Shown here: positions 56,151 through 64,000 of the stretch, in pieces
Layout: each line of letters begins with the position of its first letter
Numbering within the stretch: position 1 is the first letter of the stretch
NCBI GenBank assembly: GCA_028817895.1
Contig: JAPPOQ010000030.1
Location: 186,001 to 250,000 of the forward strand
Direction of reading: 5' to 3'
Length of the DNA stretch: 64,000 bases
DNA from: Ahrensia sp.
GTDB lineage: Bacteria; Pseudomonadota; Alphaproteobacteria; Rhizobiales; Rhizobiaceae
Position numbers and translations under genes: made by a program
The notes under the pieces: generated by a model
Seen by the model: only the letters and a program-made list of their open reading frames with translations
Told to the model about the DNA's origin: nothing
Database searches by the model: none

Positions 56151-58103
56151 CTACTCGGACAGCTCCTCAAAACCAGCAAAAAGCTCAAGCGCTTCCGGGT
56201 TCGCCAAGGCTTCCTTATTCTTCACCGGTCGGCCATGCACGATGTCCCGAACAGCAAGTTCCACGATCTTGCCAGACTTGGTGCGCGGAATGTCGGCAAC
56301 TTGCAGAATGATCGCTGGCACGTGGCGCGGCGAAGCTCCCGTTCTGATCTTGCTCTTGATTGAATTGCGCAGATCATCGTCCAGTGCCAAGCCTTCCGCC
56401 AATTTCACGAACAGGACAATGCGCGTGTCGTTGTCCCACTCCTGACCGATGCAGAGCGCCTCCAGAACCTGCGGCATCTGCTCAACCTGGTTGTAGATCT
56501 CAGCGGTGCCAATGCGCACCCCGCCGGGGTTGAGCGTGGCGTCTGATCGCCCATAGATGATGTAACCACCATTTTCTGTGATTTCAGCGAAATCACCATG
56601 GCACCACACCCCTTCAAACCGCTCGAAATAGGCGTGATGGTATTTCAGCCCGTCATCGTCGTTCCAAAAGCCCAGAGGCATGGACGGAAATGGCTGCGTG
56701 CAGACAAGTTCCCCCTTTTCCGCGCGGACGGACCGACCGTCATCGTCCCAAACATCACTCGCCATACCCAAAGCTGGCCCCTGGATTTCGCCAACGCGCA
56801 CAGGTTCCCAGGGGATTGCGCAAACAAAACAGGCGGCAAGATCTGTGCCCCCGGAAACGGATGCCAAATGGGTGTTGGATTTGATCGCATCATAAACAAA
56901 GCGAAAGTTCTCGGGCGCAAGCGGCGAACCGGTCGAAGCAATGGTGTGAACACTCGACAGATCATGAGTTTCAATAGGACGCAGCCCAGCCTTGCGCGTT
57001 GCATCGATGAATTTTGGCGAGGTGCCAAGCAAATTGAATTTTTCCTGCTCGGCATAGTCAAACACGGTGCTTGGTGTGGGATGAAAAGGGGAGCCATCAT
57101 ACAGCATGACGGACGCATCCGCCGCCAAAGCACTGACCAGCCAATTCCACATCATCCAGCCGCAAGTGGTGAACCAGAAGACGCGTTGCCCAGGGGAGAT
57201 GTTGCAGTGCAACTTATGCTCCTTGAGGTGCTGAAGCAGAATGCCGCCCTGTCGGTGGATGATGCATTTGGGAACGCCGGTGGTGCCGGACGAAAACAAG
57301 ATGTACAGCGGGTGATCAAATGGCAGCCGCTCGAACTGAACGTCTCGCGCCTCGTATGGAGCCACGAAATCGGCGAGCGGAATGCCAGTTGCCGTTTCGA
57401 TATCGTCGTCTCCCGTCCAGGCGAGATAGGGCAGGATGACCGTGGTTTCGACGCCAAGTTCACAACTGATCTGCGCTACTTTCTCACCAATGTCGATTTT
57501 CTTTCCGTTGTACCAATAGCCGTCACATGCAACGAAAATGGTTGGTTTGATCTGACCAAAGCGATCAAGCACGCCCTGGGTGCCGAAATCCGGCGAACAT
57601 GACGACCAGATGGCACCGATGGAATTGGCCGCCAGCATGCAGGCGACGGTTTCGGGGATATTGGGCACCATGCCGGCTATCCGGTCCCCTGCCCTCACTC
57701 CCTTGGCACGAAAGGCCTGCTGCAGCAGCGAAACCAGCGCGTGAAGAGCGTCCCAGCTCATATCCAGCGCAATCTTGTCTTCACCGCGAAACACGATGGC
57801 AGTATCTTCCCCGCGCCGCTTGAGCATGTTTTCGGCAAAGCTCAGCTGTGCCTCGGGAAAGAAGGTCGCCCCCGGCATCGCATTCGGTGCCTTTATCGCA
57901 ACGTCGCCCTTGTCGCCGATTACACCGCAGTAATCCCAAGCGGCGTCCCAAAACTCCGCCATGTTGGACACCGACCAGGCATGCAGCGATTGATAGCTGG
58001 AGAAATCCAGCCCGGTGATTGAAGAGCAGAAATCAGCGAAATCCCGCATCTGGCTGGCGTGAATGCGAGCCGGCGAGGGTGTCCACAAGATGTTGTCCGG
58101 CAT
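56151..58103 (-). CDS. aacS: Acetoacetyl-CoA synthetase
   Basis: This 650-residue acyl-adenylate enzyme activates acetoacetate to acetoacetyl-CoA, used in polyhydroxybutyrate turnover and ketone catabolism. The P-loop-like LFSSGTTGVPK, the WFTTCGWMMWNWLVSAL block typical of this family, YGRSDATLNPGGVRIG, and the C-terminal Lys in RTKSGKIVEL are present. ATG 58103 follows GGAG by six bases and yields the usual length. It is divergent from the AsmA gene across 260 bases. Confidence 0.96.
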   Translation of the reverse strand: MPDNILWTPSPARIHASQMRDFADFCSSITGLDFSSYQSLHAWSVSNMAEFWDAAWDYCGVIGDKGDVAIKAPNAMPGATFFPEAQLSFAENMLKRRGEDTAIVFRGEDKIALDMSWDALHALVSLLQQAFRAKGVRAGDRIAGMVPNIPETVACMLAANSIGAIWSSCSPDFGTQGVLDRFGQIKPTIFVACDGYWYNGKKIDIGEKVAQISCELGVETTVILPYLAWTGDDDIETATGIPLADFVAPYEARDVQFERLPFDHPLYILFSSGTTGVPKCIIHRQGGILLQHLKEHKLHCNISPGQRVFWFTTCGWMMWNWLVSALAADASVMLYDGSPFHPTPSTVFDYAEQEKFNLLGTSPKFIDATRKAGLRPIETHDLSSVHTIASTGSPLAPENFRFVYDAIKSNTHLASVSGGTDLAACFVCAIPWEPVRVGEIQGPALGMASDVWDDDGRSVRAEKGELVCTQPFPSMPLGFWNDDDGLKYHHAYFERFEGVWCHGDFAEITENGGYIIYGRSDATLNPGGVRIGTAEIYNQVEQMPQVLEALCIGQEWDNDTRIVLFVKLAEGLALDDDLRNSIKSKIRTGASPRHVPAIILQVADIPRTKSGKIVELAVRDIVHGRPVKNKEALANPEALELFAGFEELSE

Positions 58104-58363
58104 GGCAAGCTCCGTCCGCATGGAAGCACTGGGGTCAGGACCCATTGATTGTGTTCAAAGAGGCCCGACCCCTGGATTTCTGTCACGTTAACCAGCATTC
58201 GACAACACGTTTTGATCGCCCGATTGCATGCGGAAAACTGCCATAATGCAGTTCTCAAAGGTGCTGAGACAGCTTAGGCTTGTCGCCGTACAGGGCACGG
58301 CGGGCAGTTTGGTCATCCTGTACAGGGCAAGCGATCCCTTCGGTTCGCGGTTGGGCAGTGCGT

Positions 58364-60136
58364 ATGAAAAGAGTAGCCAATTGGCTGGCAGGCATCGCGG
58401 TATGCATCGCGCTGGTTTTGCTCGCCCTGCCAATGTTCCTTTCAAGCAGCGCGGTGAAGGAACGCGTTGAAACCCAGCTGACATTGCTGACAGGCAAGCA
58501 AGTGCACTTGCGCGGCGAAAGCAGCGTGTCGCTGTGGCCATTTCTTCAGGTGTCTTACGATGATGTGACCATCAGGTCGGGCGATGATGAAGGCGGCCTT
58601 CTGGTTCAGATGGATGGGCTGGAAGCTCAACTGAGTTTTACAAGCGCCTTTTGGGGAGATGCAGACCTTTCTCACGTCACGATCGTGCGGCCTCGTTTCA
58701 CATTGTTGCGTGATCAAGACGGAAGCGCCAACTGGTCCAATGGCGATGGGCTTCTCGCACGCCGGTTCGGTGAGCGGTCGCAGGCCGACAGAGCCGTATC
58801 GCTCGGCTCGGTGCGGGTGATCGATGGAATTGCCGATTATGAAGATCGCCAGGCCGAACGCACCGCTCAGCTTACGGCGATCAATGCCACGCTGAACTGG
58901 CCGAGCCTACGGGGCGCTGCGACCCTGCGTCTCGATGCAGTCTGGCAAGGCGAGGTTTTCGAACTGATCGTCAATTCAGCGTCTCCAGTACCGCTATTGC
59001 GTGGTGAAATCAGCGAAACGTCCTTTGAATTTTCCTCCAATCCTGTTCGCTTGTCTTATTCGGGCCAGTTGGGACTATCATCGTCTCCTGATGCTGCGGG
59101 ACAAGTATCATTGCTGATCCCATCCCCCCGTCGTTTGTTGGAATGGATCGGTCATCCTATCCCCGTCGCAACTGTCATTGCTGAAACCCAGTTGGAAGGA
59201 GCGATCACGGCTTCCGACGGGTTGATGGAATTTGCAGAAGCCCAAATTCGTGTTGGTGAGCACTCGGGAACCGGGCAGTTGGAACTGCAAACCAGTGACG
59301 GCGAGCCATCGCTGATCGGAACGCTTGCATTCCAAAGTCTTTGGTTGCCCAATCCGATGAGCCTTGCGCAGACGAGCGCGGAGCCGCAGCCCAGCGGCAA
59401 GCTTGATCTGTCCTTTCTGGAAGGGTTTGGTCTTGATCTTCGCTTGTCCGCTGTTGGCGCGACGATTGGACCTCTCAACATGGCAAATCTCGCGGCGGCG
59501 GCGATCGTTCGGGATGGAGCAGCAAGCTTCGAGGTGGGCGAGGCAGAAGCCCTCAGCGGCTCCATTGCGGGCTCGATCTCCGTTTCCAAGGGACCGGGGG
59601 TGGGCCTTTTTGAGACGGACCTTTCTTTCAATGGCGTTGATCTCGACGCGCTGACCACACTTTACGGTCAGGGGCCCCTTGCCCTTTCCGGCCAGGGAGA
59701 TGCCAGCCTGAGGTTCCGGTCAACCGGCACGAGCGCGCAGGGTTTGTTGATCAATCTGGAAGGGGACGGAGCTATTGACGCAACGGAAGGGACTTTGCGC
59801 GGATTCGACTTGGCTCGCATACCATTGGACGGTTCAGGCAACGCCGCATCAGTGTTTGAAGGCAACACACCATTCGACGGACTGTCTGCCAGATTCACCA
59901 TTGATGACGGGTTTGTCGCGCTCGACGGAACATCCATGTCCTCAGAGGCAATAGCCATTCTGCTGGGCGGGCAAATCGATCTCATCCGCCGCAGCATCGC
60001 CCTGCGCGGCGAAGTTGCGCAGACCCAGACAGAACCACTCCTTCCGTCCGTACCGTTCTTTGTCGGCGGCAGCATGTCCGCCCCGTTGTTCATTGTGTTG
60101 CCACCAGCGACACGCCAGCCCGTGGTAACGGAATAG
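58364..60136 (+). CDS. AsmA-family envelope protein
   Basis: This 590-residue protein has an N-terminal membrane anchor (about 5-25, WLAGIAVCIALVLLALP) and a short AsmA N-terminal segment (LTGKQVHLRGESSVSLWPFL). A long beta-rich periplasmic region follows, with a C-terminal part (about 430-560) matching the AsmA_2 repeat. AsmA proteins affect outer-membrane lipid delivery and assembly. ATG 58364 starts the anchor; the upstream codons read as an unrelated charged stretch. It is divergent from aacS. Confidence 0.9.
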   Translation: MKRVANWLAGIAVCIALVLLALPMFLSSSAVKERVETQLTLLTGKQVHLRGESSVSLWPFLQVSYDDVTIRSGDDEGGLLVQMDGLEAQLSFTSAFWGDADLSHVTIVRPRFTLLRDQDGSANWSNGDGLLARRFGERSQADRAVSLGSVRVIDGIADYEDRQAERTAQLTAINATLNWPSLRGAATLRLDAVWQGEVFELIVNSASPVPLLRGEISETSFEFSSNPVRLSYSGQLGLSSSPDAAGQVSLLIPSPRRLLEWIGHPIPVATVIAETQLEGAITASDGLMEFAEAQIRVGEHSGTGQLELQTSDGEPSLIGTLAFQSLWLPNPMSLAQTSAEPQPSGKLDLSFLEGFGLDLRLSAVGATIGPLNMANLAAAAIVRDGAASFEVGEAEALSGSIAGSISVSKGPGVGLFETDLSFNGVDLDALTTLYGQGPLALSGQGDASLRFRSTGTSAQGLLINLEGDGAIDATEGTLRGFDLARIPLDGSGNAASVFEGNTPFDGLSARFTIDDGFVALDGTSMSSEAIAILLGGQIDLIRRSIALRGEVAQTQTEPLLPSVPFFVGGSMSAPLFIVLPPATRQPVVTE

Positions 60137-60636
60137 GCTGACGATAGAGTTTGTAAAGCCAAGCGATGGGCCTTCATCTTGCAGCACTCGACAGGCTGCT
60201 CTTAGCGGCAATCGTCCAACTTGAATCGTGCTGCCCCGCCACACCTGCAGCAATGCTTCTCTTGTGACTGGGAAGCCAATTCCGACCGGGACAAAGCTAT
60301 GGGTGCAAAGTCCAGGGCACTCTTGCCGGACCAGATGGCCGTCGAGAAGACAAAGCTGATCGGCTTTCCTCTGCCCTGTCCGGGTATTGGTTATGTGGAA
60401 AGGACCGACATTGGCTTTCGGTTTGTGGCAGCATGAGTTGAAACTGATCGCGAACTTGTCGAACCGTTTTTGCTCCTGGGACAAAAATTTTCAAATCTCT
60501 AGATCAGTCTTGCAAGGCAATCCTGATTCAGGAAAAGAAATTCCTCTTGACCTCTTCACATTGGAGTTGTGATCCTTAGTCCGATTCACCTGCACACCTA
60601 TGTTCTTCCCGACCGTGAACCGTTGGGAAACTCGCA
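60137..60636. other. 500-base region without a supportable gene
   Basis: The region between the AsmA gene and the YeeE-like transporter holds only short open frames (a 71-codon plus frame and a 180-codon minus frame that runs into the AsmA gene). Neither shows a recognisable family or a good ribosome site. It may be a decayed gene. TTGACC at 60547-60552 with TGATCC 17 bases later is a weak promoter candidate for the transporter. Confidence 0.5.
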
Positions 60637-61803
60637 ATGCTGGAATGGGCGGAAGTTTTGCGCGAGACCTATGACGTCGCAGTTGTGGTGTCCGTTGGTG
60701 CCTTCATTGTCGGCGTGTTATTTGGTGTCGCGACCGAGATCAGCGCCTATTGTACCCGCTCCGCTGTAGCAGAATGGGTTTCGCCAAAAGGCGGGCACGG
60801 CCTGCGTAGCAAAACACTGATGATCGCAGCCGCGATGCTAACGGCGCTGGGCGGGACGCTTGCGTTGCAAATGTCTAGCCTGATTGACTTGAGCGAGGCG
60901 ATCTTCTGGTCAAACAGCATCAAGCCGGTTGGTCTCGTCGTTGGTGGCCTGCTGTTTGGTGTTGGCATGGTGCTGGCACGAGGCTGTATCAGTCGATTGC
61001 TGGTGCTTTCCGCCTCCGGAAACATGCGTGCGCTGGTCACCATGCTGGTCATCGCCATTGCCTCATACGCAACCATGCGCGGCGTGCTTTCCTATCCGCG
61101 CGTTGCGCTAGAGGAAACTTGGGACACGTTCGTGCACCCTGCCGATCTGTTTGCGGATGAGTCTAACCTGGTCATCGCGGCCGCCCTCATCGCGATGCTT
61201 CTCTTCGCGCTGATGTGGCGATCCGTTCCCAGTCAATCATTGAAAACCTCGGTCTTGCCGGCGCTGAAACCCGCGACTGCCGGTCTCGCCATCGGCTCGC
61301 TTGTTGTCGCTGGCTGGATCGTCACAGGCATTGTCGGCGCCGACGATTTTGAGCCTGTGCCACTTGCGGCGTTGAGCTTCACAGCACCGGTCGCGGAAAC
61401 CGTTCAATATGCGATGATCTTCACCGGCGACAGCATGCGCTTCGGTATCGCGCTTGTTCTGGGAACCCTTGTTGGAGCCTTTGCAAGCAGTGTGGTTTCC
61501 GGTCGATTTGGGTATCAAGAGTTTACTGCTGACACGCCACCCGTCTGGCAGTATGTGATTGGTGGCATGCTGATGGGATTTGGTGGCGTGACAGCACTTG
61601 GTTGCACCGTTGGACAAGGCCTTTCGGGGGTGGCAACAGCGTCGCCTGCTTCTGTGATTGCCATGGTTTCGATTGTTGCAGGTGCGGCTGGGGCTATGAA
61701 GCTTCTTGCCCCACGCGCGGCAGGCGCAGGACAAAACGCACCCAGCCGAACTAGCAAGAAATCAGCGCCTTTTGTGACCGGCGCCAGCCAGTTGCAGGCA
61801 TAG
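60637..61803 (+). CDS. YeeE/YedE (TsuA-like) thiosulfate/sulfur transporter
   Basis: This 388-residue inner-membrane protein has about nine or more hydrophobic segments and the three single cysteines typical of the family, in ISAYCTRSAV, LARGCISRLL and ALGCTVGQGLSG. TsuA members relay thiosulfate through those cysteines. It converges on a flavocytochrome c sulfide dehydrogenase, and a second copy of the ALGCTVGQGLS half lies at the right edge. This context links it to import or handling of reduced sulfur. The start lacks a strong ribosome site. Confidence 0.9.
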   Translation: MLEWAEVLRETYDVAVVVSVGAFIVGVLFGVATEISAYCTRSAVAEWVSPKGGHGLRSKTLMIAAAMLTALGGTLALQMSSLIDLSEAIFWSNSIKPVGLVVGGLLFGVGMVLARGCISRLLVLSASGNMRALVTMLVIAIASYATMRGVLSYPRVALEETWDTFVHPADLFADESNLVIAAALIAMLLFALMWRSVPSQSLKTSVLPALKPATAGLAIGSLVVAGWIVTGIVGADDFEPVPLAALSFTAPVAETVQYAMIFTGDSMRFGIALVLGTLVGAFASSVVSGRFGYQEFTADTPPVWQYVIGGMLMGFGGVTALGCTVGQGLSGVATASPASVIAMVSIVAGAAGAMKLLAPRAAGAGQNAPSRTSKKSAPFVTGASQLQA

Positions 61804-61815
61804 TCATCACATGGT

Positions 61816-61844
61816 GAAGCCGGCGGGTTAGTCCCGCCAGCTTC
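61816..61844. terminator. Hairpin between convergent yeeE-like and fccB genes
   Basis: GAAGC-C-GGCGGG pairs with CCCGCC-A-GCTTC around a TTAGT loop (61816-61827 with 61833-61844). It sits between two stop codons and likely ends transcripts from both sides, although no T-run follows. Confidence 0.55.
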
Positions 61845-61876
61845 CATTCTCTGTCAGTTCACCGAAGAAAACGCGC

Positions 61877-63148
61877 CTAGCTGAACATGTCCGCGACGAT
61901 AGCAGAGTACCAGGCTTCGGACTCCTCGTAGGTCGCCTTGCGCAGGTCAGCATCTTCGCCTGTGGCAGAGATGAATTTATCGACCACCTCAATGCTCTCT
62001 TCGCCGGCCTTGTAGTTAGCGCCGACCTTAACACCGTCATTGGTGTCGATCAGGCTCCAACAAGTATTGGCGAAACGCGGCTCAAAGACCCGAGAGCCGG
62101 TCAAGGCGCCACGCACAGCCATTGCGGCGACCTTGGCCTGGCTGTTGGCCGAGAAACCGGATTTCGGCATGGCAGACGCAACAGATGCATCGCCCAAAAC
62201 ATGGATGTTCTCATCCTTGGTGGACTGCATCGTGGCCGGCTTGATCGGGCACCAGTCTCCTTCTGTGAGTCCGGCGGCATGGCAAATTTGGCCAGCTTTC
62301 TGCGCCGGGACGACAGATGCCGCGGACGCCTTGAACGTGTCGATATCGGTTTCGATCTCCATCGTATCGGGATTGACGTTTTGAACGCCGCCGGAAATCG
62401 AAGCCGGGATCCATTCGACCATGCCCGAATAGTGCTTCTCCCAGCCTTCTGTGAAGAGCGCCTGCTTTGAGAACTTCTCCTTCGGATCAAGCACGATTAT
62501 CTTAGCTGTCGGGTTCTTCGCCTTCAGGATATGGGCGATCATCGAGATACGCTCATAAGGTCCCGGCGGGCAGCGATAGGGATTTGGCGGCGGCACCATG
62601 ACGAAAGTTCCGCCCTCTTCCATTGCTTCAACCTGTGCCTTCAGCAACGCGACTTGCGTGCCGGACTTCCAGGCATGGGGCATGGCGTCCTGCGCGGACA
62701 ATGAGTAGCCGGGCACGCTGTCATATTTCAGATCAATGCCGGGCGACAGGATCAGGCGGTCGTAGGCAAGCGTTTCGCCTGATGCGAGTGCAACCGTCTT
62801 GGCATCGCGATCGACGCCCGTGGCCCAGTCATGCACAACGTTGACGCCGTGAGCCCGTGCCAGAGTATCGTAGCTGTGACCGATGGAGGCATACTCGCGC
62901 AATCCACCAAGATACAGATTTGAGAAGAAGCAGGTGTAATATTGCTTTGACGGCTCAACGAGCGTCACATCGATCGCGCCTTCGGAATCCTTGGCGATGT
63001 AGCGTGCTGCTGTTGCACCCCCGGCACCGCCGCCAATCACAACGACTTTCGGTTTGGCTCCCTGAGCGTAGGCAGGCAGACCGAGACTGGCGGCTACGGC
63101 TCCTGCGCCCAAGAGGCCGGTAAACTTTCTTCGGTTGATTTCGGTCAT
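61877..63148 (-). CDS. fccB: Flavocytochrome c sulfide dehydrogenase flavoprotein (FccB/SoxF-like)
   Basis: This 423-residue periplasmic flavoprotein oxidises sulfide and passes electrons to its cytochrome partner. A Tat signal starts the protein (NRRKFTGLLGAGAVAAS). The FAD Rossmann motif VVVIGGGAGGATAARY follows. YYTCFFSNLYLGG holds the cysteine for covalent FAD, and redox cysteines sit in YRCPPGPYER and DWCPIKPATM. ATG 63148 is chosen: GGAGG lies five bases upstream. It follows the cytochrome gene by 31 bases, an fccAB-like pair. Confidence 0.93.
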   Translation of the reverse strand: MTEINRRKFTGLLGAGAVAASLGLPAYAQGAKPKVVVIGGGAGGATAARYIAKDSEGAIDVTLVEPSKQYYTCFFSNLYLGGLREYASIGHSYDTLARAHGVNVVHDWATGVDRDAKTVALASGETLAYDRLILSPGIDLKYDSVPGYSLSAQDAMPHAWKSGTQVALLKAQVEAMEEGGTFVMVPPPNPYRCPPGPYERISMIAHILKAKNPTAKIIVLDPKEKFSKQALFTEGWEKHYSGMVEWIPASISGGVQNVNPDTMEIETDIDTFKASAASVVPAQKAGQICHAAGLTEGDWCPIKPATMQSTKDENIHVLGDASVASAMPKSGFSANSQAKVAAMAVRGALTGSRVFEPRFANTCWSLIDTNDGVKVGANYKAGEESIEVVDKFISATGEDADLRKATYEESEAWYSAIVADMFS

Positions 63149-63179
63149 CATGTCCTCCCGTCTGACCTGGTCATTCAGT

Positions 63180-63503
63180 TTATTGCGGTTCCGGCAGCGA
63201 TGAAAAATAAGCCGCAAGCGCAGCAATGTCTTCATCAGTCAATCGCTTGGCAACAGTCTGCATTGCCGGATTTTCGAGCACCTGTCCGCGATATGCCTTC
63301 ATAATATCGGCAAACCCCTGCGCATCCATACCCGCAATCGATGGAATCTGTCCTGCCGTTGCCCCGATCTGATGACAGGTGACACATTCGGAAGACAGAT
63401 ATTCGCCATATTCTTTATCGCCATCGGCACGGGCGGTGTCGGCAAAGGCCAAAACCAACAGCGCCGCAAAAGTGTGCGCGGAGAAACGTGGAAACAAAAT
63501 CAT
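63180..63503 (-). CDS. Monohaem c-type cytochrome, FccA/SoxE-like
   Basis: This 107-residue protein has a signal peptide (about 1-26, ending ARA) and one haem motif CVTCH (about 40-44). A Met ligand is likely near NPAMQ, with the C-terminal helix DIAALAAYFSSL. Placed 31 bases upstream of the flavoprotein on the same strand, it should be its electron acceptor. FccA of purple sulfur bacteria has two haems; this is the short single-haem type. Confidence 0.92.
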   Translation of the reverse strand: MILFPRFSAHTFAALLVLAFADTARADGDKEYGEYLSSECVTCHQIGATAGQIPSIAGMDAQGFADIMKAYRGQVLENPAMQTVAKRLTDEDIAALAAYFSSLPEPQ

Positions 63504-63570
63504 GTTCTTGAATGTATCTCAGGCCCGGGTGACGTCAAGCGGTCTGGCGAACTGAACCGCCATACAGTGT

Positions 63571-63589
63571 TGGTCAGCAATTCTGACCA
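63571..63589. promoter_or_regulatory. Palindrome upstream of the cytochrome-flavoprotein operon
   Basis: TGGTCAG (63571-63577), CAATT, CTGACCA (63583-63589) form a perfect seven-base inverted repeat about 70 bases upstream of the cytochrome start. It sits where an operator of a sulfur-responsive repressor would be expected, but a terminator hairpin for the YeeE gene to the right is an alternative. Confidence 0.4.
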
Positions 63590-63646
63590 GCATTGCACAC
63601 GCGAAATTGGTTTCATGGAAATCTCCCGAGTCGAGTGGTTTGAGGT

Positions 63647-64000
63647 CTATTGGCGAACGCTCAACAGACTGCGTATGGGCCCCATCAGCGACCCGCCAAC
63701 AAGGTAATGAAGCCCGAGCCATGCGCCGACATAGATCGACACAAGCGCCGCCGGTGCTGACCAGGCAAGCATCGACGCTGCCGAAAGACCCTGGCCCACC
63801 GTGCAGCCAAGTGCGACCACACCTCCAAAGCCCATGAATACACCGCCGAGTATCTGGCGACGCATCTCTCTCGCATCATCACAGGCTTCCCACCGGAATT
63901 GACCTTGGGACAGGCTGGTCAATGCAGCGCCGATAACAACGCCTGCGACCGCCCCGATACCGAATTTGAGATAGGAACCCGACATCGTCATCGCATAGAT
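63647..64000 (-). CDS. YeeE/YedE-type transporter (partial at window edge)
   Basis: The minus-strand frame is open to the window edge and gives about 117 residues. It has two or three hydrophobic segments and the family block GFGGVVALGCTVGQGLS, as in the full-length transporter 2 kb to the left. ATG codons at 63991 and 63985 are possible starts, but the frame continues through them, so the 5' part may be outside. It could be the C-terminal half of a full protein or a short half-size PmpB-type subunit. Confidence 0.8.
   Translation of the reverse strand: MYAMTMSGSYLKFGIGAVAGVVIGAALTSLSQGQFRWEACDDAREMRRQILGGVFMGFGGVVALGCTVGQGLSAASMLAWSAPAALVSIYVGAWLGLHYLVGGSLMGPIRSLLSVRQ

Noticed and set aside
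59942-60484. 180-codon minus-strand frame spanning the AsmA end and the 500-base gap
   Set aside because: Half of it is antisense to AsmA and the rest shows no recognisable family; kept only as part of the gap description.

Overview
The window is about 64 kb of moderately GC-rich chromosome from an alphaproteobacterium, most likely of the order Hyphomicrobiales (Rhizobiales). The support is a choline transporter with all ChoX ligand residues, a PdhS-like cell-cycle kinase, an LpxQ-like lipid A oxidase homologue, a DUF1127 protein, short-form HisG with HisZ, and a tRNA-His of the unusual alphaproteobacterial type (no encoded G-1, G1:U72, A73). Most of the window is core metabolism and envelope biology in short operons. 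No phage, insertion sequence, CRISPR array or rRNA was seen.

Left third (1-24 kb): a partial alpha/beta hydrolase lies divergent from an Hsp20 gene whose leader folds like a ROSE RNA thermometer. Glutamate synthase gltB and gltD follow, separated by a complete vapBC toxin-antitoxin pair with a palindromic operator. Next come a DUF459 SGNH-like protein, a lytic transglycosylase, galU, choXWV (minus strand), an outer-membrane barrel protein, kdsD, a stomatin/NfeD pair, hemH, a 5'-nucleotidase-like protein and xseA.

Middle (24-43 kb): a LysR regulator lies divergent from a DUF1127 protein coupled to an EamA transporter. Then come a DUF937 protein, gshA, rsmE, a 47-residue secreted peptide and an lldD-glcDEF cluster for lactate and glycolate oxidation. 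A visibly AT-richer 3.6 kb island (about 34.9-38.5 kb) abuts the 3' end of tRNA-Leu(CAA). It carries a small methyltransferase, a two-domain methyltransferase fusion and a five-bladed propeller glycosidase-like protein, and it looks like an acquired glycan-modification cassette. ExoD-like, dsbB, HNH, HhH-GPD glycosylase, gluQRS and LpxQ-like genes follow.

Right third (43-64 kb): an L,D-transpeptidase, a DUF2927 protein, tag, then hisS, a 200-base cluster of palindromes, hisZ, hisG and glpQ. After these come a degenerate GGDEF protein, tRNA-His, a 1,223-residue PAS histidine kinase, acetoacetyl-CoA synthetase and an AsmA protein. The right edge is a sulfur module: a YeeE/TsuA-type transporter converging on a flavocytochrome c sulfide dehydrogenase pair (flavoprotein and c-type cytochrome) and a second, truncated YeeE-type gene.

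I found no obviously undescribed multigene machine. The least ordinary parts are the tRNA-Leu island, the vapBC insertion inside the gltBD locus, the sulfur module with its palindrome, the terminator-ended candidate transcript between pdhS and aacS, and the hisS/tRNA-His pair with an internal hisS patch of foreign-looking codon use.
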